Position numbers and translations under genes: made by a program
Shown here: in pieces, positions 16,205 through 24,850 of the stretch
Position numbering within the stretch: the stretch's first letter is position 1
Layout of the letters: every line of letters starts with the position of its first letter
Assembly (NCBI GenBank): GCA_035315885.1
Contig: DATFXM010000185.1
Span: forward strand, 10,423-74,422
Direction: 5' to 3'
DNA: 64,000 nucleotides
DNA from: DATFXM01 sp035315885
GTDB lineage: Bacteria; Acidobacteriota; Blastocatellia; UBA7656
The notes under the pieces: model-generated
The model's input: the letters and a program-made list of their open reading frames with translations, nothing else
What the model was told of the DNA's origin: nothing
Databases searched by the model: none

Positions 16205-17923
16205 TTACTTCGACGGAGTGCTTACGCTCATCAACTCCTTGCCGTAGCGGATCGGCACGGCGAAGGTTACAGAAGCACCGCCCACGCTGCTTCCGGCGAA
16301 GAAAATACCGGTAACGCGGCCGTGGTCGTCAAACACCGGTCCGCCGCTGTTGCCGGCGCCGGTTGAGTTGATGGTTAGCTGGTAAGCATCTCCGAATTGA
16401 CTGTAAATCGGGTCCTTGGTCCCGCTGGTATCACCGCTGCGAATGACCCGGCCAATGTTGCCGACGCTGATTGTCGGATCCGGGATTATTCTGACCTGGG
16501 ACTCGCGGGCGAAGACGTCCTGGGAACGGATAACGCCATAGACTGGAGGGGCAACTCCAGGATAACCGAGTACAATCGCCGTATCTCCCTGTTGGATGCC
16601 ATCGTAATTGTCATTGAGCTCAAGACGCGGCACCGACTCAGGAACTTGTATCTTGATCATCGCTGCGTCGTGACGATCCGACACTCGAGCAAGGGTAGCC
16701 GGGATTCGGCCTTCGTTTTTCGCGAAGGTGACATTCAGATAGTCGTTACGGCCTTCGAAACCACCCTGCAGCGTCTGGCCCGCCTGTTTTGTGTTGCCGG
16801 GGACCCAGTCGCCGGGCGCCTGCACCAACAACGGCGAACCGTCGGGTTTAAGCGCAAGTTGTCCGCCCGAAATGACTATGCCGGGCGTTGCATCGGGTGG
16901 AAAACGATATGCCGTACGCCAGGTAGACGCTACGTGACGGTTTGTAAGAATGAATCCATCGCTGGTCACGGTAAAGCCCGAGCCGGTGTGCTCTCCTCCG
17001 ATCACCCGGCCTCCCTGCCGGCTGTCGAGGGTCAGCAGCGGTTCTACCTGATCGCCCACGACGACGTAGCAAGCGACAATAGGCCGGCCGTCCGGCACGA
17101 TCATGCGCCCATTGAAATTGTTGGGGATGTAGCGGTGATACACCTGCCCGCCGTTTGGGGTGTAGATGAGTTTCCATCCGCACTCGACGTAGACTACGGC
17201 GTTGGTATGCGCGGTTGCGATTTCGGCGGGGGTCATCGGTTTGCCCGCTTCTGCCGCGGCAACAGCGGTTTTTGTCGCGCCGATTTCGCCCTTGAGCTCA
17301 TTACGGGACTGCATGGAGTTCCAGTAGAGCAATCCGGCCACGGCTACGATGACGATCATGAGCGCCGCTCCGCCGATGACCAGAAAGAGCACCGAGCTCT
17401 TTTTGCTCTGCGACTGCGAGTGCATGATCATTCGCTCAACGGTTGCCTTGCCGACGCTCGGTGCACCCGCAGGGGCGGGAGCAGTTGGTGGCAGGTTCGG
17501 GCCTCCTACTCGTGTGGGAGGCGGTCCGCTGGAGCCATATGCGGCAGTACCGTCGCCGGGAATGCGAGTGGTTTTCATGTACTGAGGCGGGTGGGGTTCG
17601 AGATCGAAGATGAACTCCGGTCCGCCGGCGCCGAATTGAACGCTGTCGCCGGGGACAATCCTTGCGGTTCCGACGATCCGCTGTTTGTTAACGAAGGTGC
17701 CGTTTCTGCTGTTCAGGTCGGTGACCATAAACTGGTGCGGGTCGGCCGGGTCTTGAGAGATCTTCGCGTGTTGGCGTCCCACAAGATCGTCTCGTTCGGG
17801 ATCGTATTTTACGGACACCGCGGGGTCTCGGCCGATCAGAAGTTCCCTGAAGTGCGAGAGGGGGAATTCTTCGACCTGGTTGGCCTTAGAACCGCTGATA
17901 TGCCTCAGAACAATGCGCTCCAT
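16205..17923 (-). CDS. FHA domain - membrane - trypsin-like serine protease
   Basis: A 572-residue protein. Residues about 20-105 form an FHA phosphothreonine-binding domain (LLIGRDPAVSV, GRQHAKISQDP, DLNSRNGTFVNKQRI). A membrane helix (VLFLVIGGAALMIVIVAVAG, about 175-200) separates it from an outer trypsin-like protease whose triad appears as H330 (ILTNRHVAST), D419 (DAAMIKI) and S526 (GAGNSGGPV). The ATG at 17923 is chosen over an upstream in-frame start because GGAGG precedes it by 6 bases. With the neighbouring kinases this suggests inside-out control: phosphorylation read by FHA changes envelope proteolysis. That link is inferred from context only. Confidence 0.9.
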   Translation of the reverse strand: MERIVLRHISGSKANQVEEFPLSHFRELLIGRDPAVSVKYDPERDDLVGRQHAKISQDPADPHQFMVTDLNSRNGTFVNKQRIVGTARIVPGDSVQFGAGGPEFIFDLEPHPPQYMKTTRIPGDGTAAYGSSGPPPTRVGGPNLPPTAPAPAGAPSVGKATVERMIMHSQSQSKKSSVLFLVIGGAALMIVIVAVAGLLYWNSMQSRNELKGEIGATKTAVAAAEAGKPMTPAEIATAHTNAVVYVECGWKLIYTPNGGQVYHRYIPNNFNGRMIVPDGRPIVACYVVVGDQVEPLLTLDSRQGGRVIGGEHTGSGFTVTSDGFILTNRHVASTWRTAYRFPPDATPGIVISGGQLALKPDGSPLLVQAPGDWVPGNTKQAGQTLQGGFEGRNDYLNVTFAKNEGRIPATLARVSDRHDAAMIKIQVPESVPRLELNDNYDGIQQGDTAIVLGYPGVAPPVYGVIRSQDVFARESQVRIIPDPTISVGNIGRVIRSGDTSGTKDPIYSQFGDAYQLTINSTGAGNSGGPVFDDHGRVTGIFFAGSSVGGASVTFAVPIRYGKELMSVSTPSK

Positions 17924-18296
17924 TTGAATCCTCCGTGGTGAGGGCGTTGCTGCCTGAACGAACACGAAAGCATCGACGCAGCAGTCAACAATCCACTGCG
18001 CATTCGGTTCGTCAACTCCATTCTTGGTTGCTTAAGTCGACCTACTTTGCACCCTCAAGCGTCCTGGCTACAACGCGGGCTCGATTGCTTGAACTTTTAT
18101 TAAACTGGGCGGGATTTTAAGCTTGAGCAGAATGCAATTGCAAGGGAAATTGCGGAGAAGTAGGCGGTAGGCAGTGGGCAGTATGCAGTAGGCAGTATGC
18201 AGTAGGGAGGAGGACTCAGACGCTGGCTTGGCTTCGAGAATCGCGATTCACAATTTACGAATATTCCTTCAGGATTTACTATTCACCATTACTGAC
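17924..18296. other. 373-bp intergenic region with GTAGGCA/GTATGCA heptamers
   Basis: This is the divergent spacer between the FHA-protease gene and the CHAD gene, so both promoters should lie here; I could not pick one out with confidence. Positions about 18161-18208 hold period-7 repeats (GTAGGCA, GTATGCA variants). A reverse-complement block of the same kind lies beyond the CHAD gene at 19456-19496. Confidence 0.7.
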
Positions 18297-19346
18297 ATGA
18301 GTGAGACTTTTCAAATAATCGTCCAACCCCCGAAAGACTCGCTGACGAAGCTGGTCGCGATTCCGCGAATACATCCATCGCTCCATGACATTCTGCGCTC
18401 CCAACTGAAGACGCTGCGCGAGCACCGCCGGGCGGTCCTCGAACTCGAAGACCCTGATGCTATACACAAGATGCGCGTTTCCACGCGGCGAGTACAAGCC
18501 TCTCTGGACCTTCTGGTCACGCCTGATGACGCGCTCCGAGTCACTCAGCTCAAACGGTTACTGCGGCGGTCTCGGCGAAGGCTGTCGGTGGTCAGGAACT
18601 ACGATGTTTTTCTGGAGCTGATCGCCAAGGAGTCCGCGCTCGCTCGCCGCGTGGCGAGAGAGCGATTCGGTCTGCTGAGTAGCGTGCTAAAGGAACGCCG
18701 GGCTCTGCGGATGGATCGAATCCGGGAGTTCCTGGTGCAACTGGACATCGAAGTGATTCCGCGGAGACTCGGGATGCGGATTGATCCTACGCCGATCACT
18801 ACGCCACCAGCGACAGCGGATGATTTGATACCGGTCACAATGCCGGCCAGCGCTTCTGACCTGATTGAAGCGAATGAGGTAAGCGATGTCTTTCAGCCTT
18901 CGAGGGTGGCATTGCGAGCGGCTGAAAGGCTCGAGCAGCGGGTATCTCAGTTTCAGCTAATGGCCTCACAGGTCCACGAGACGACGAACCCTTCAGATCT
19001 GCATCAGCTACGAATAGCCGCCAAGCGTGTTCGCTATCTGCTTGAGGTGGTTTCGGAGATGGGTTACGGACAGCCTGTGCGCGCGCTTGCGTGGTTGAGA
19101 TCGCTTCAGGATCGGATAGGAGACTGGCACGATTTTGAGGCGCTGGAGGATGAGATCGTAGACCTGGTCTCGCGTCAAAGGTTTCTGAAGCAGAACCTTC
19201 TCGACTCAGTAGTGATGCTTCAGGTTGCGGGCCATCTTCAGAAAAAGAAACTGCAACTGGTCTCGAGGCTATTTCCGATTCGAGTTCCCAAGGCGCTCGA
19301 AATCACGTCCAGTCGAATTGTTCGGCGACTAAGAAGGGCAGTTTAG
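18297..19346 (+). CDS. CHAD domain protein
   Basis: A 349-residue all-helical CHAD (conserved histidine alpha-helical domain) protein. The two conserved segments are visible: LEDPDAIHKMRVSTRRVQA near residue 60 and TNPSDLHQLRIAAKRVRYLL near residue 235, with the usual downstream LQDRIGDWHDFEAL. CHAD proteins bind inorganic polyphosphate and are often associated with polyphosphate granules; no CYTH/triphosphatase domain is fused here. The ATG at 18297 is preferred over a TTG 23 codons upstream, whose extra residues look like repeat-derived intergenic sequence. The stop codon lies inside a TTTAGGG heptamer repeat. Confidence 0.9.
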   Translation: MSETFQIIVQPPKDSLTKLVAIPRIHPSLHDILRSQLKTLREHRRAVLELEDPDAIHKMRVSTRRVQASLDLLVTPDDALRVTQLKRLLRRSRRRLSVVRNYDVFLELIAKESALARRVARERFGLLSSVLKERRALRMDRIREFLVQLDIEVIPRRLGMRIDPTPITTPPATADDLIPVTMPASASDLIEANEVSDVFQPSRVALRAAERLEQRVSQFQLMASQVHETTNPSDLHQLRIAAKRVRYLLEVVSEMGYGQPVRALAWLRSLQDRIGDWHDFEALEDEIVDLVSRQRFLKQNLLDSVVMLQVAGHLQKKKLQLVSRLFPIRVPKALEITSSRIVRRLRRAV

Positions 19347-19496
19347 GGTTTCGGGTTTAGGGTTGCGGGTTCGTTAGATGGAGACTCGCATGGTGCATCA
19401 TTGTGCGACCAGCACGGCACTGAGTTAAGCGAACCCTAAACCCGAAACCCTAAAAACCGCCTACTGCCTATCGCCTACCGCCTACTGCCTACCGCC
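19342..19496. repeat. Heptamer repeats with a 23-bp perfect inverted pair after the CHAD gene
   Basis: TTTAGGG/TTTCGGG units at 19342-19364 are perfectly complementary to 19432-19454 (23 bp), giving a long hairpin with a 67-base loop. A second block of TACTGCC-type units follows at 19456-19496, complementary in type to the repeats upstream of the CHAD gene. Confidence 0.88.
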
Positions 19497-19569
19497 CCTG
19501 TTGACTGCCGTTTGGAGCGCCATCTATAGTGATCATCCAGGCCGGAATCCACTATCCGCCTTGCATCGA

Positions 19570-20718
19570 ATGCCGAACAGCTCACGTAACAACAATCGGC
19601 CTCCTAGACGAAAGAGCGTCTCAAATAGTCGCGACTCCAGCGTCCCTTCGTTTGCCGCGACTTCTGCGCAAGCGTATCCCTTCACCGCCATAGTAGGCCA
19701 GGAAGAGATGAAGCTGGCGCTCCTTCTCGCGGTGATCGATTCGCACATCGGGGGGGTTATCGTCTTTGGACATCGCGGCACGGGCAAATCGACGGCCGTG
19801 CGATCGCTCGCAAGCCTCTTGCCGCCAATCCAGCGAGTAGCAGGATGCTTGTTTGGCTGCGATCCCGCCAACTCGGCCCATTTCTGCGACGATTGCGCCG
19901 CCCGTGCGGAAAGCGGCGCTCGACTGACCAGCAGAAAAGCGCCGGTTTCAGTGGTTGACCTGCCGCTCGGGGCTACTGAGGATCGCGTTTGCGGAACGCT
20001 CGATATTGAGCGTGCGCTCGTCGAAGGTAAGAAGGCATTTGAGCCGGGTCTGCTGGCTCGCGCCAACCGCGGCTTTCTATACATCGATGAGGTTAATCTG
20101 CTCGAAGATCACCTGGTGGACGTGCTGCTGGATGCGGCAGCTAGCGGACGCAACGTAGTCGAGCGCGAGGGCATTTCCGTCAATCACCCCGCCGAGTTCG
20201 TGCTGGTCGGGTCGGGGAATCCCGAGGAGGGCGACCTGCGCCCACAGTTGCTCGACCGGTTTGGACTGTTCACGCAGATCGAAACGATTACGGATATTAA
20301 TCAGCGGGTTGAGATAGTTCAGCGCCGTGACCGCTTTGAACGCGATCCATTACGGTTTGCTGCGGAGTACGAAGGTGAACAGGATTCGCTCAGGAAACGG
20401 TTGGTGCGAGCCAGGAAGCTGCTGTCCAAAGTTAAGATGGGACGCGATCTTTTGTTGAAGACCGCCGAGCTCTGCATCGCTCTAAAGGTTGACGGGCATC
20501 GCGGTGAGCTTTCGATCGCGAGGGCAGCAAAAGCTGTCGCAGCACTCGAGGGCCGACTGGTGGTTGAGGGTTCGGATGTAGTTCGCGTTGCGGTGATGGC
20601 GCTGAGGCATCGGTTGCGAAAAGACCCTCTGGACAGGGTAGATTCAGGGCGTCGCATCGCGCAGGCTGCTGGGGCGGTTTTCGACATTCGGGAGAGTTTG
20701 CTTACGGCTGTCGAATAG
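19570..20718 (+). CDS. bchI: Magnesium chelatase ATPase subunit I (BchI/ChlI-type)
   Basis: An AAA+ ATPase of the class that, with D and H subunits, inserts Mg2+ into protoporphyrin IX. The 382-residue product (ATG 19570; an upstream in-frame TTG would add 23 residues) has AYPFTAIVGQEEMKLALLL, Walker A GHRGTGKST (67-75), DLPLGATEDRVCGTLDIERA, Walker B FLYIDEVNLL, the sensor region LVGSGNPEEGDLRPQLLDRF and the C-terminal helical domain. A four-Cys pattern (CLFGC, then CDDC) lies between Walker A and DLPLGATED and may bind a metal or cluster. It is first in the module bchI-bchD-X-bchH(C)-bchH(N). BchI-type rather than YifB-type because of the architecture and neighbours. The real substrate is not shown by sequence. 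Confidence 0.92.
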   Translation: MPNSSRNNNRPPRRKSVSNSRDSSVPSFAATSAQAYPFTAIVGQEEMKLALLLAVIDSHIGGVIVFGHRGTGKSTAVRSLASLLPPIQRVAGCLFGCDPANSAHFCDDCAARAESGARLTSRKAPVSVVDLPLGATEDRVCGTLDIERALVEGKKAFEPGLLARANRGFLYIDEVNLLEDHLVDVLLDAAASGRNVVEREGISVNHPAEFVLVGSGNPEEGDLRPQLLDRFGLFTQIETITDINQRVEIVQRRDRFERDPLRFAAEYEGEQDSLRKRLVRARKLLSKVKMGRDLLLKTAELCIALKVDGHRGELSIARAAKAVAALEGRLVVEGSDVVRVAVMALRHRLRKDPLDRVDSGRRIAQAAGAVFDIRESLLTAVE

Positions 20719-20806
20719 AATTTCAGATTTCAGATTTCAAAATTTCAAAATTTCAGATTTCAGATTTCAGATTTCAAATCATTTCAAATTTCAAATTTCA
20801 AATTTC
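20716..20806. repeat. ATTTCAG/ATTTCAA heptamer repeat between bchI and bchD
   Basis: From the bchI stop to just before the bchD ATG the sequence is almost wholly made of ATTTCAG and ATTTCAA/AATTTCA units of period 7-8. It fills the 90-bp spacer, so any bchD ribosome-binding site would have to lie in this A/T-rich repeat; none is evident. Confidence 0.88.
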
Positions 20807-20808
20807 GA

Positions 20809-22704
20809 ATGAGCAACACAAACCCTTTCCCTTTTCCGGCAGTAACAGGCTTGAGCCTCGCAAAGAGCGCCCTGTGCCTCCTCGCCGTAGATCCCACGCT
20901 GCAAGGCGCCCTAATAGCCGGTCCTCCCGGTTCTGCAAAGTCCACGCTCGTTAGAGGCTTCATGAGGCTCTGGCGAAACCTGGACACCGGCATCCGCTTC
21001 TGCGAGGTTCCGCTCAACGTGACCGAAGATCGACTGCTCGGAAGCCTCGACATACAGCGGACTCTTGAATCGGGAATGCCCGCGTTGACAAAGGGCATCC
21101 TGTCTGACGCTGCTATTCTCTACGTCGATGAGGCGAACCTTGTTGACCCGGCTGCCGCGATCCTGATCGCGCAGGCTCTTGATCGCCAGACGCCGACTGT
21201 TGAAGCCGAAGAAAGGAGCGGAACCGAACCGGCTGGTTTTTGTCTACTGGGCACCTATGATCCCGCGGAAGGAGAAGTGAACTCCGCAATCCGCGACCGA
21301 GTCGCGCTCCTGATCGAAGAAACTGAATTGCAGACTTCGGAGACATCGGTTGAGCTCACTGATCGGCGACTAAAGTTCGATACAGACCCCGCGGGTTTTG
21401 CAGAACAGTTCGAAGAGCAGTCAACTGTTTTGCGCGATTCGATCGCCGCTGCCAGAGCGAGGCTCGATGCAGTGACGATCTCTCAAGACGACATCCGCGT
21501 GATCTCAGAAACCGCGCTGACGCTTGGTGTCGAAGGAAACAGAGCTGATATTTTCGCGGTGCGCGCAGCGCGAGCCAACGCGGCGTTCGAAGGCCGCAGA
21601 AGCCTCAGTCAGAACGACCTGGAGCTTGCAGTGCGTCTGGTTCTACTGCCTCGAGCCAGGCAGCTTCCTGAGATGGATCAGCCACTGTCGGCTGAAACGG
21701 CTTCGAAGTCGGAAGAACAGAGCCGCGCTCAAAGTTCGAATTCAGGTGAAGGGGATCACGGAACGACCGATCGGGAATTTGTTTTACCCCCGGCTGACGC
21801 TGAAGTCAGCTTCGATTCACCGGTCCACTCGCGAGCACTGCATCGCCGCTCCGATGGTCGGCGGCGCGGCATCAGAGGAGAGTCTGTGAAGGGTCAATTT
21901 TATCGCAGTCTCTCCACTGCGAGACCCGGGTATCGATCGATCTCTATTTCATCGACCTTGACCGCCGCCGCGGGCCGATTGATTTCACAGCGCGCTGCTT
22001 CGGATCGGCAAGTATCAGTCGGGCAGCTACCGCGCGGTCGTGTCAATGCCTCGGGAGCGCGCCTCGCGTTGGAGATTTCGCCTGAAGACCTCCGCTACAA
22101 ACGACTCAAGCAAAGGAGCGGCACTTTATTCATTTTCGCGGTAGATGCGAGCGGCAGCATGGCGGTTAACCGGATGGCATTCGCCAAAGGGGCTATGTTG
22201 AAGCTTCTTACGCGAGCTTATCGAGAGAGAAACAAGGTCTCGTTGATAAGATTTCGTGGCGCGACTGCTGAAGTAGTTCTCGAGCCGACCAGAAGCGTTG
22301 AACTCGCTCGTCGTCTCGTAGACGCGATGCCCGCCGGAGGCCGAACTCCAATCGCCGCTGCGCTGATCAAGGCGCTGGAGCTTTCGCGGGTGGCCCGGCT
22401 TCGAGGGGCGGGAGAGATCAGGGTGCTACTTTTCACTGATGGCAGATCTAACGTCCACGGCGCCCGAGCGGAAGGAATCAGCATTCAAGACGAGCTCAGA
22501 TTGCTAGGCCACGCGCTGTGGTGCGAGGATATTTTGATCACAGTGATTGATACGCGGCTTCAGTACCTCTCGGGAGGTGAAGCACTGGCGTTGGCGGAAA
22601 TGATTTGCGCCGAGTATCTATATTTGCCCGGCGGCGACGCCGACTCAATTGCGCAGTCATTGACGACGTCGGCGGCGATGCCATCGTGGCAAAATCGCGG
22701 TTAA
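20809..22704 (+). CDS. bchD: Magnesium chelatase subunit D (BchD/ChlD-type)
   Basis: A 631-residue D subunit. The N-terminal AAA+ domain has Walker A GPPGSAKST (38-46), NVTEDRLLGSLDIQRTLES and ILYVDEANLVDP. A charged Ser/Glu-rich linker (around residues 295-335) joins it to a C-terminal integrin I (VWA) domain with the MIDAS motif DASGSMA at 446-452 and the later TPIAAALIKALE and LFTDGRSNV. In characterised chelatases the I and D subunits assemble as paired AAA+ rings and D contacts H through its I domain. The domain order and length match ChlD/BchD. The stop is followed after 23 bases by the small unknown gene. Confidence 0.93.
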   Translation: MSNTNPFPFPAVTGLSLAKSALCLLAVDPTLQGALIAGPPGSAKSTLVRGFMRLWRNLDTGIRFCEVPLNVTEDRLLGSLDIQRTLESGMPALTKGILSDAAILYVDEANLVDPAAAILIAQALDRQTPTVEAEERSGTEPAGFCLLGTYDPAEGEVNSAIRDRVALLIEETELQTSETSVELTDRRLKFDTDPAGFAEQFEEQSTVLRDSIAAARARLDAVTISQDDIRVISETALTLGVEGNRADIFAVRAARANAAFEGRRSLSQNDLELAVRLVLLPRARQLPEMDQPLSAETASKSEEQSRAQSSNSGEGDHGTTDREFVLPPADAEVSFDSPVHSRALHRRSDGRRRGIRGESVKGQFYRSLSTARPGYRSISISSTLTAAAGRLISQRAASDRQVSVGQLPRGRVNASGARLALEISPEDLRYKRLKQRSGTLFIFAVDASGSMAVNRMAFAKGAMLKLLTRAYRERNKVSLIRFRGATAEVVLEPTRSVELARRLVDAMPAGGRTPIAAALIKALELSRVARLRGAGEIRVLLFTDGRSNVHGARAEGISIQDELRLLGHALWCEDILITVIDTRLQYLSGGEALALAEMICAEYLYLPGGDADSIAQSLTTSAAMPSWQNRG

Positions 22705-22727
22705 CTTTCAGGATCAGGAGACCTGCA

Positions 22728-23084
22728 ATGAGCGAAGATATAACTACAGAGTCTACGGTCAATCGGCAGATCAAACAATTGATCCCCGCGGTGAATTTCT
22801 GCGCAGTCTTTTTTGATGAGGACAATGGCGAGCCCTGGATCGATTCGGTCGTAGCGTGGGCCCTCGCGGAAAGCTCGATCGCGGGTCAGCCGGATGTCGT
22901 AATTGGCCTTGTACCGGACGGCAGGGACGTCGTGTTTGCCGATGATTTTCCAAACTTCGTCGGATACCTGTCGCCGGAAAGAACCCTCGATGAGTGGAGG
23001 GACAGGGCCAGAGAAGCGTGGGAGGCAGCGCACGACGCGGGCACCTTGCCGCCAAATCCGCGAAGACGGGGCAGTAGTTGGTGA
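22728..23084 (+). CDS. Unknown 118-residue protein inside the chelatase operon
   Basis: I do not recognise this family. The ATG at 22728 has AGGAG eight bases upstream, and the stop overlaps the next start (TGATG at 23082-23086), so it is a real, translationally coupled gene. The product starts MSEDITTESTVNRQIKQLIP, contains a compact mixed region (FCAVFFDEDNGEPWIDSVVA, LVPDGRDVVFADDFPNFVGY) and ends in a charged helix and the tail PPNPRRRGSSW. No membrane segment, signal peptide or Cys pair is visible. Its place between D and H subunits suggests a chelatase accessory or a regulator, comparable in position but not in sequence to Gun4 or BchJ. Confidence 0.8.
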   Translation: MSEDITTESTVNRQIKQLIPAVNFCAVFFDEDNGEPWIDSVVAWALAESSIAGQPDVVIGLVPDGRDVVFADDFPNFVGYLSPERTLDEWRDRAREAWEAAHDAGTLPPNPRRRGSSW

Positions 23085-24850
23085 TGAGCCGGAACAAAGA
23101 AGACAAAGCGGTGGCCGGGCGCGACAGGCGAGTGCTTGAGTTGACCGATCGCCTGATGGAGATCGAGCAACGGCTCATACCAACCGGCCTACACATCTTT
23201 GGTCGTGAGCCGGCTCGCGCAGTGAGTTCCGACGCGCTCAGGGTGCTCGCTTCGTTTGACCGGCCTGAAGAAGAGATCACGTCGTTGCCCCAGTTGATTG
23301 CCGCGGGCCTTGGACTTGGCTCGTATGCGATGCTGCGTGGCGAGGCGCTGTCGGAAGAAAATCTCGCGACAAGAGAGCGTATCGATCGACTTGCCAGAGA
23401 TGTCATCGAAACCTTTTTCGATCATCGAAACGCTCAGCCTTCGTTGCGTTGCGTTGAGATGCTGAATGAAGGCGGATGTGCAATCGATCGGCATCAGCTT
23501 GAGAAGTTATTGGATTTTTTGAGTTCGACAATCGCCGGAATGGAGTCTAGTCGCGAAGCGGACTCGCTGGCAGCGGCATTGCGAGGCCAGTACGTGGAAC
23601 CGGGACCTGGCGGCGACATAATTCAGAACCCCGGAGTGCTTCCGACCGGACGCAACACTCACGCAGTCAATCCCTATTCGGTGCCGTCGCGTGCCGCGGT
23701 ACTGCGAGCAGAGCCGCAGGCGCGAGCGTTGCTGGATCGACACAGATCGGAATCAGGAAGATATCCTGAGACGATAGCGATGGTGCTGTGGGGAATCGAC
23801 AACATCAAGACTCAGGGTGAGTCAGTTGCACAGGCGCTCTGGTTGCTTGGTGTGAGGCCGAAACGCGACGCGTTGAATCGGACTACCGGAATCGAAATCG
23901 TCCCTCTTGAACAACTCGGACGACCGCGAATCGATGTAGTGATGACCGTCTCGGGAATTTTCCGCGACCTGTTCGGAACTACAATGGAATTGTTGGATGC
24001 AGCGGTGCGAAGCGTCGCCGGCCTCCACGAGAGCGACGAGCAGAACTTTGTCAGAAAACACGTTCGCGCCCAGATGTCGCAAGCGGGGGATGATTTCGAT
24101 GAAGCGGTATTGCGCGTTTTCTCGAACGCCCCGGGGAACTACGGAACAAACGTCAACTTCATGGTGAACGACAGCCAGTGGAACGACAGTCGCGAGCTCG
24201 GGGAATTGTTCGTCACGCGCAAGTGCTTTGCATACGGCCGAGATTCGCGCAGAAAGAGCTTCGAGGGTCGCGAGGCCAAGGCCTTGCTCGAGCGCGCTCT
24301 CGCGCGTGTAGAGGTCACATACCAGAACATCGACAGCACCGAAGTCGGCATCGTCGACGTAGATCATTACTTCGAGTATCTGGGAGGCGTGACGCGCGCC
24401 GCTGAGAAGCAGTCTGGTGCACGACCCGCGATTTATCTGTCGGATTCGCTGTCGCCTGACCGAAAGGTCCGGACGCTTGAAGAGACGGTCAAGCTCGAGA
24501 CGCGCACTAAGACGCTGAACCCAAAATGGTTTGAAGGAATGCTTCAACACGGGTTCAGCGGCGTCGCGGAGATCGAGCACCGAGTCACAAACACATTTGG
24601 CTGGTCGGCGACTGCCGACGCGGTTGACGATTGGGTATACGACGAAGTAGCAGCAACCTTTGTCCTCGATCATGAGATGCTGGAACGACTACGCCGGTTG
24701 AACCCTCATTCGGCAAGGACGCTGGTGGGCAGGCTTCTCGAGGCTGCGGGCCGCGGGTATTGGAGCGTTGAGCCATCTACGCTGGAAGAGCTGCGTCGGG
24801 CATATCACGACCTCGAGGATCGTCTGGAGGGTGTTGTAGTCGATGCCTGA
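23084..24850 (+). CDS. bchH: Magnesium chelatase H subunit, C-terminal half (split, encoded first)
   Basis: The 588-residue product corresponds to the C-terminal half of BchH/CobN proteins. It starts in the segment LTDRLMEIEQRLIPTGLHIF, which in full-length BchH follows the SYFTPPVENAGLYKEL region. It contains LPTGRNTHAVNPYSVP (near 187), the region ETIAMVLWGIDNIKTQGESV, and the C-terminal NPKWFEGMLQHGFSGVAEI with a TFGWSATAD segment. The first half is encoded by the next gene, so the order is reversed relative to the polypeptide. Start ATG 23084 overlaps the previous stop; the alternative GTG 23081 would also couple. Its stop overlaps the next start by 8 bases. The two chains would have to associate to rebuild the porphyrin-binding subunit. 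Confidence 0.88.
   Translation: MSRNKEDKAVAGRDRRVLELTDRLMEIEQRLIPTGLHIFGREPARAVSSDALRVLASFDRPEEEITSLPQLIAAGLGLGSYAMLRGEALSEENLATRERIDRLARDVIETFFDHRNAQPSLRCVEMLNEGGCAIDRHQLEKLLDFLSSTIAGMESSREADSLAAALRGQYVEPGPGGDIIQNPGVLPTGRNTHAVNPYSVPSRAAVLRAEPQARALLDRHRSESGRYPETIAMVLWGIDNIKTQGESVAQALWLLGVRPKRDALNRTTGIEIVPLEQLGRPRIDVVMTVSGIFRDLFGTTMELLDAAVRSVAGLHESDEQNFVRKHVRAQMSQAGDDFDEAVLRVFSNAPGNYGTNVNFMVNDSQWNDSRELGELFVTRKCFAYGRDSRRKSFEGREAKALLERALARVEVTYQNIDSTEVGIVDVDHYFEYLGGVTRAAEKQSGARPAIYLSDSLSPDRKVRTLEETVKLETRTKTLNPKWFEGMLQHGFSGVAEIEHRVTNTFGWSATADAVDDWVYDEVAATFVLDHEMLERLRRLNPHSARTLVGRLLEAAGRGYWSVEPSTLEELRRAYHDLEDRLEGVVVDA

Noticed and set aside
18228..18296. TTG start for the CHAD gene
   Set aside because: The extra residues come from A/T-rich spacer with no conservation; ATG 18297 fits the family start.
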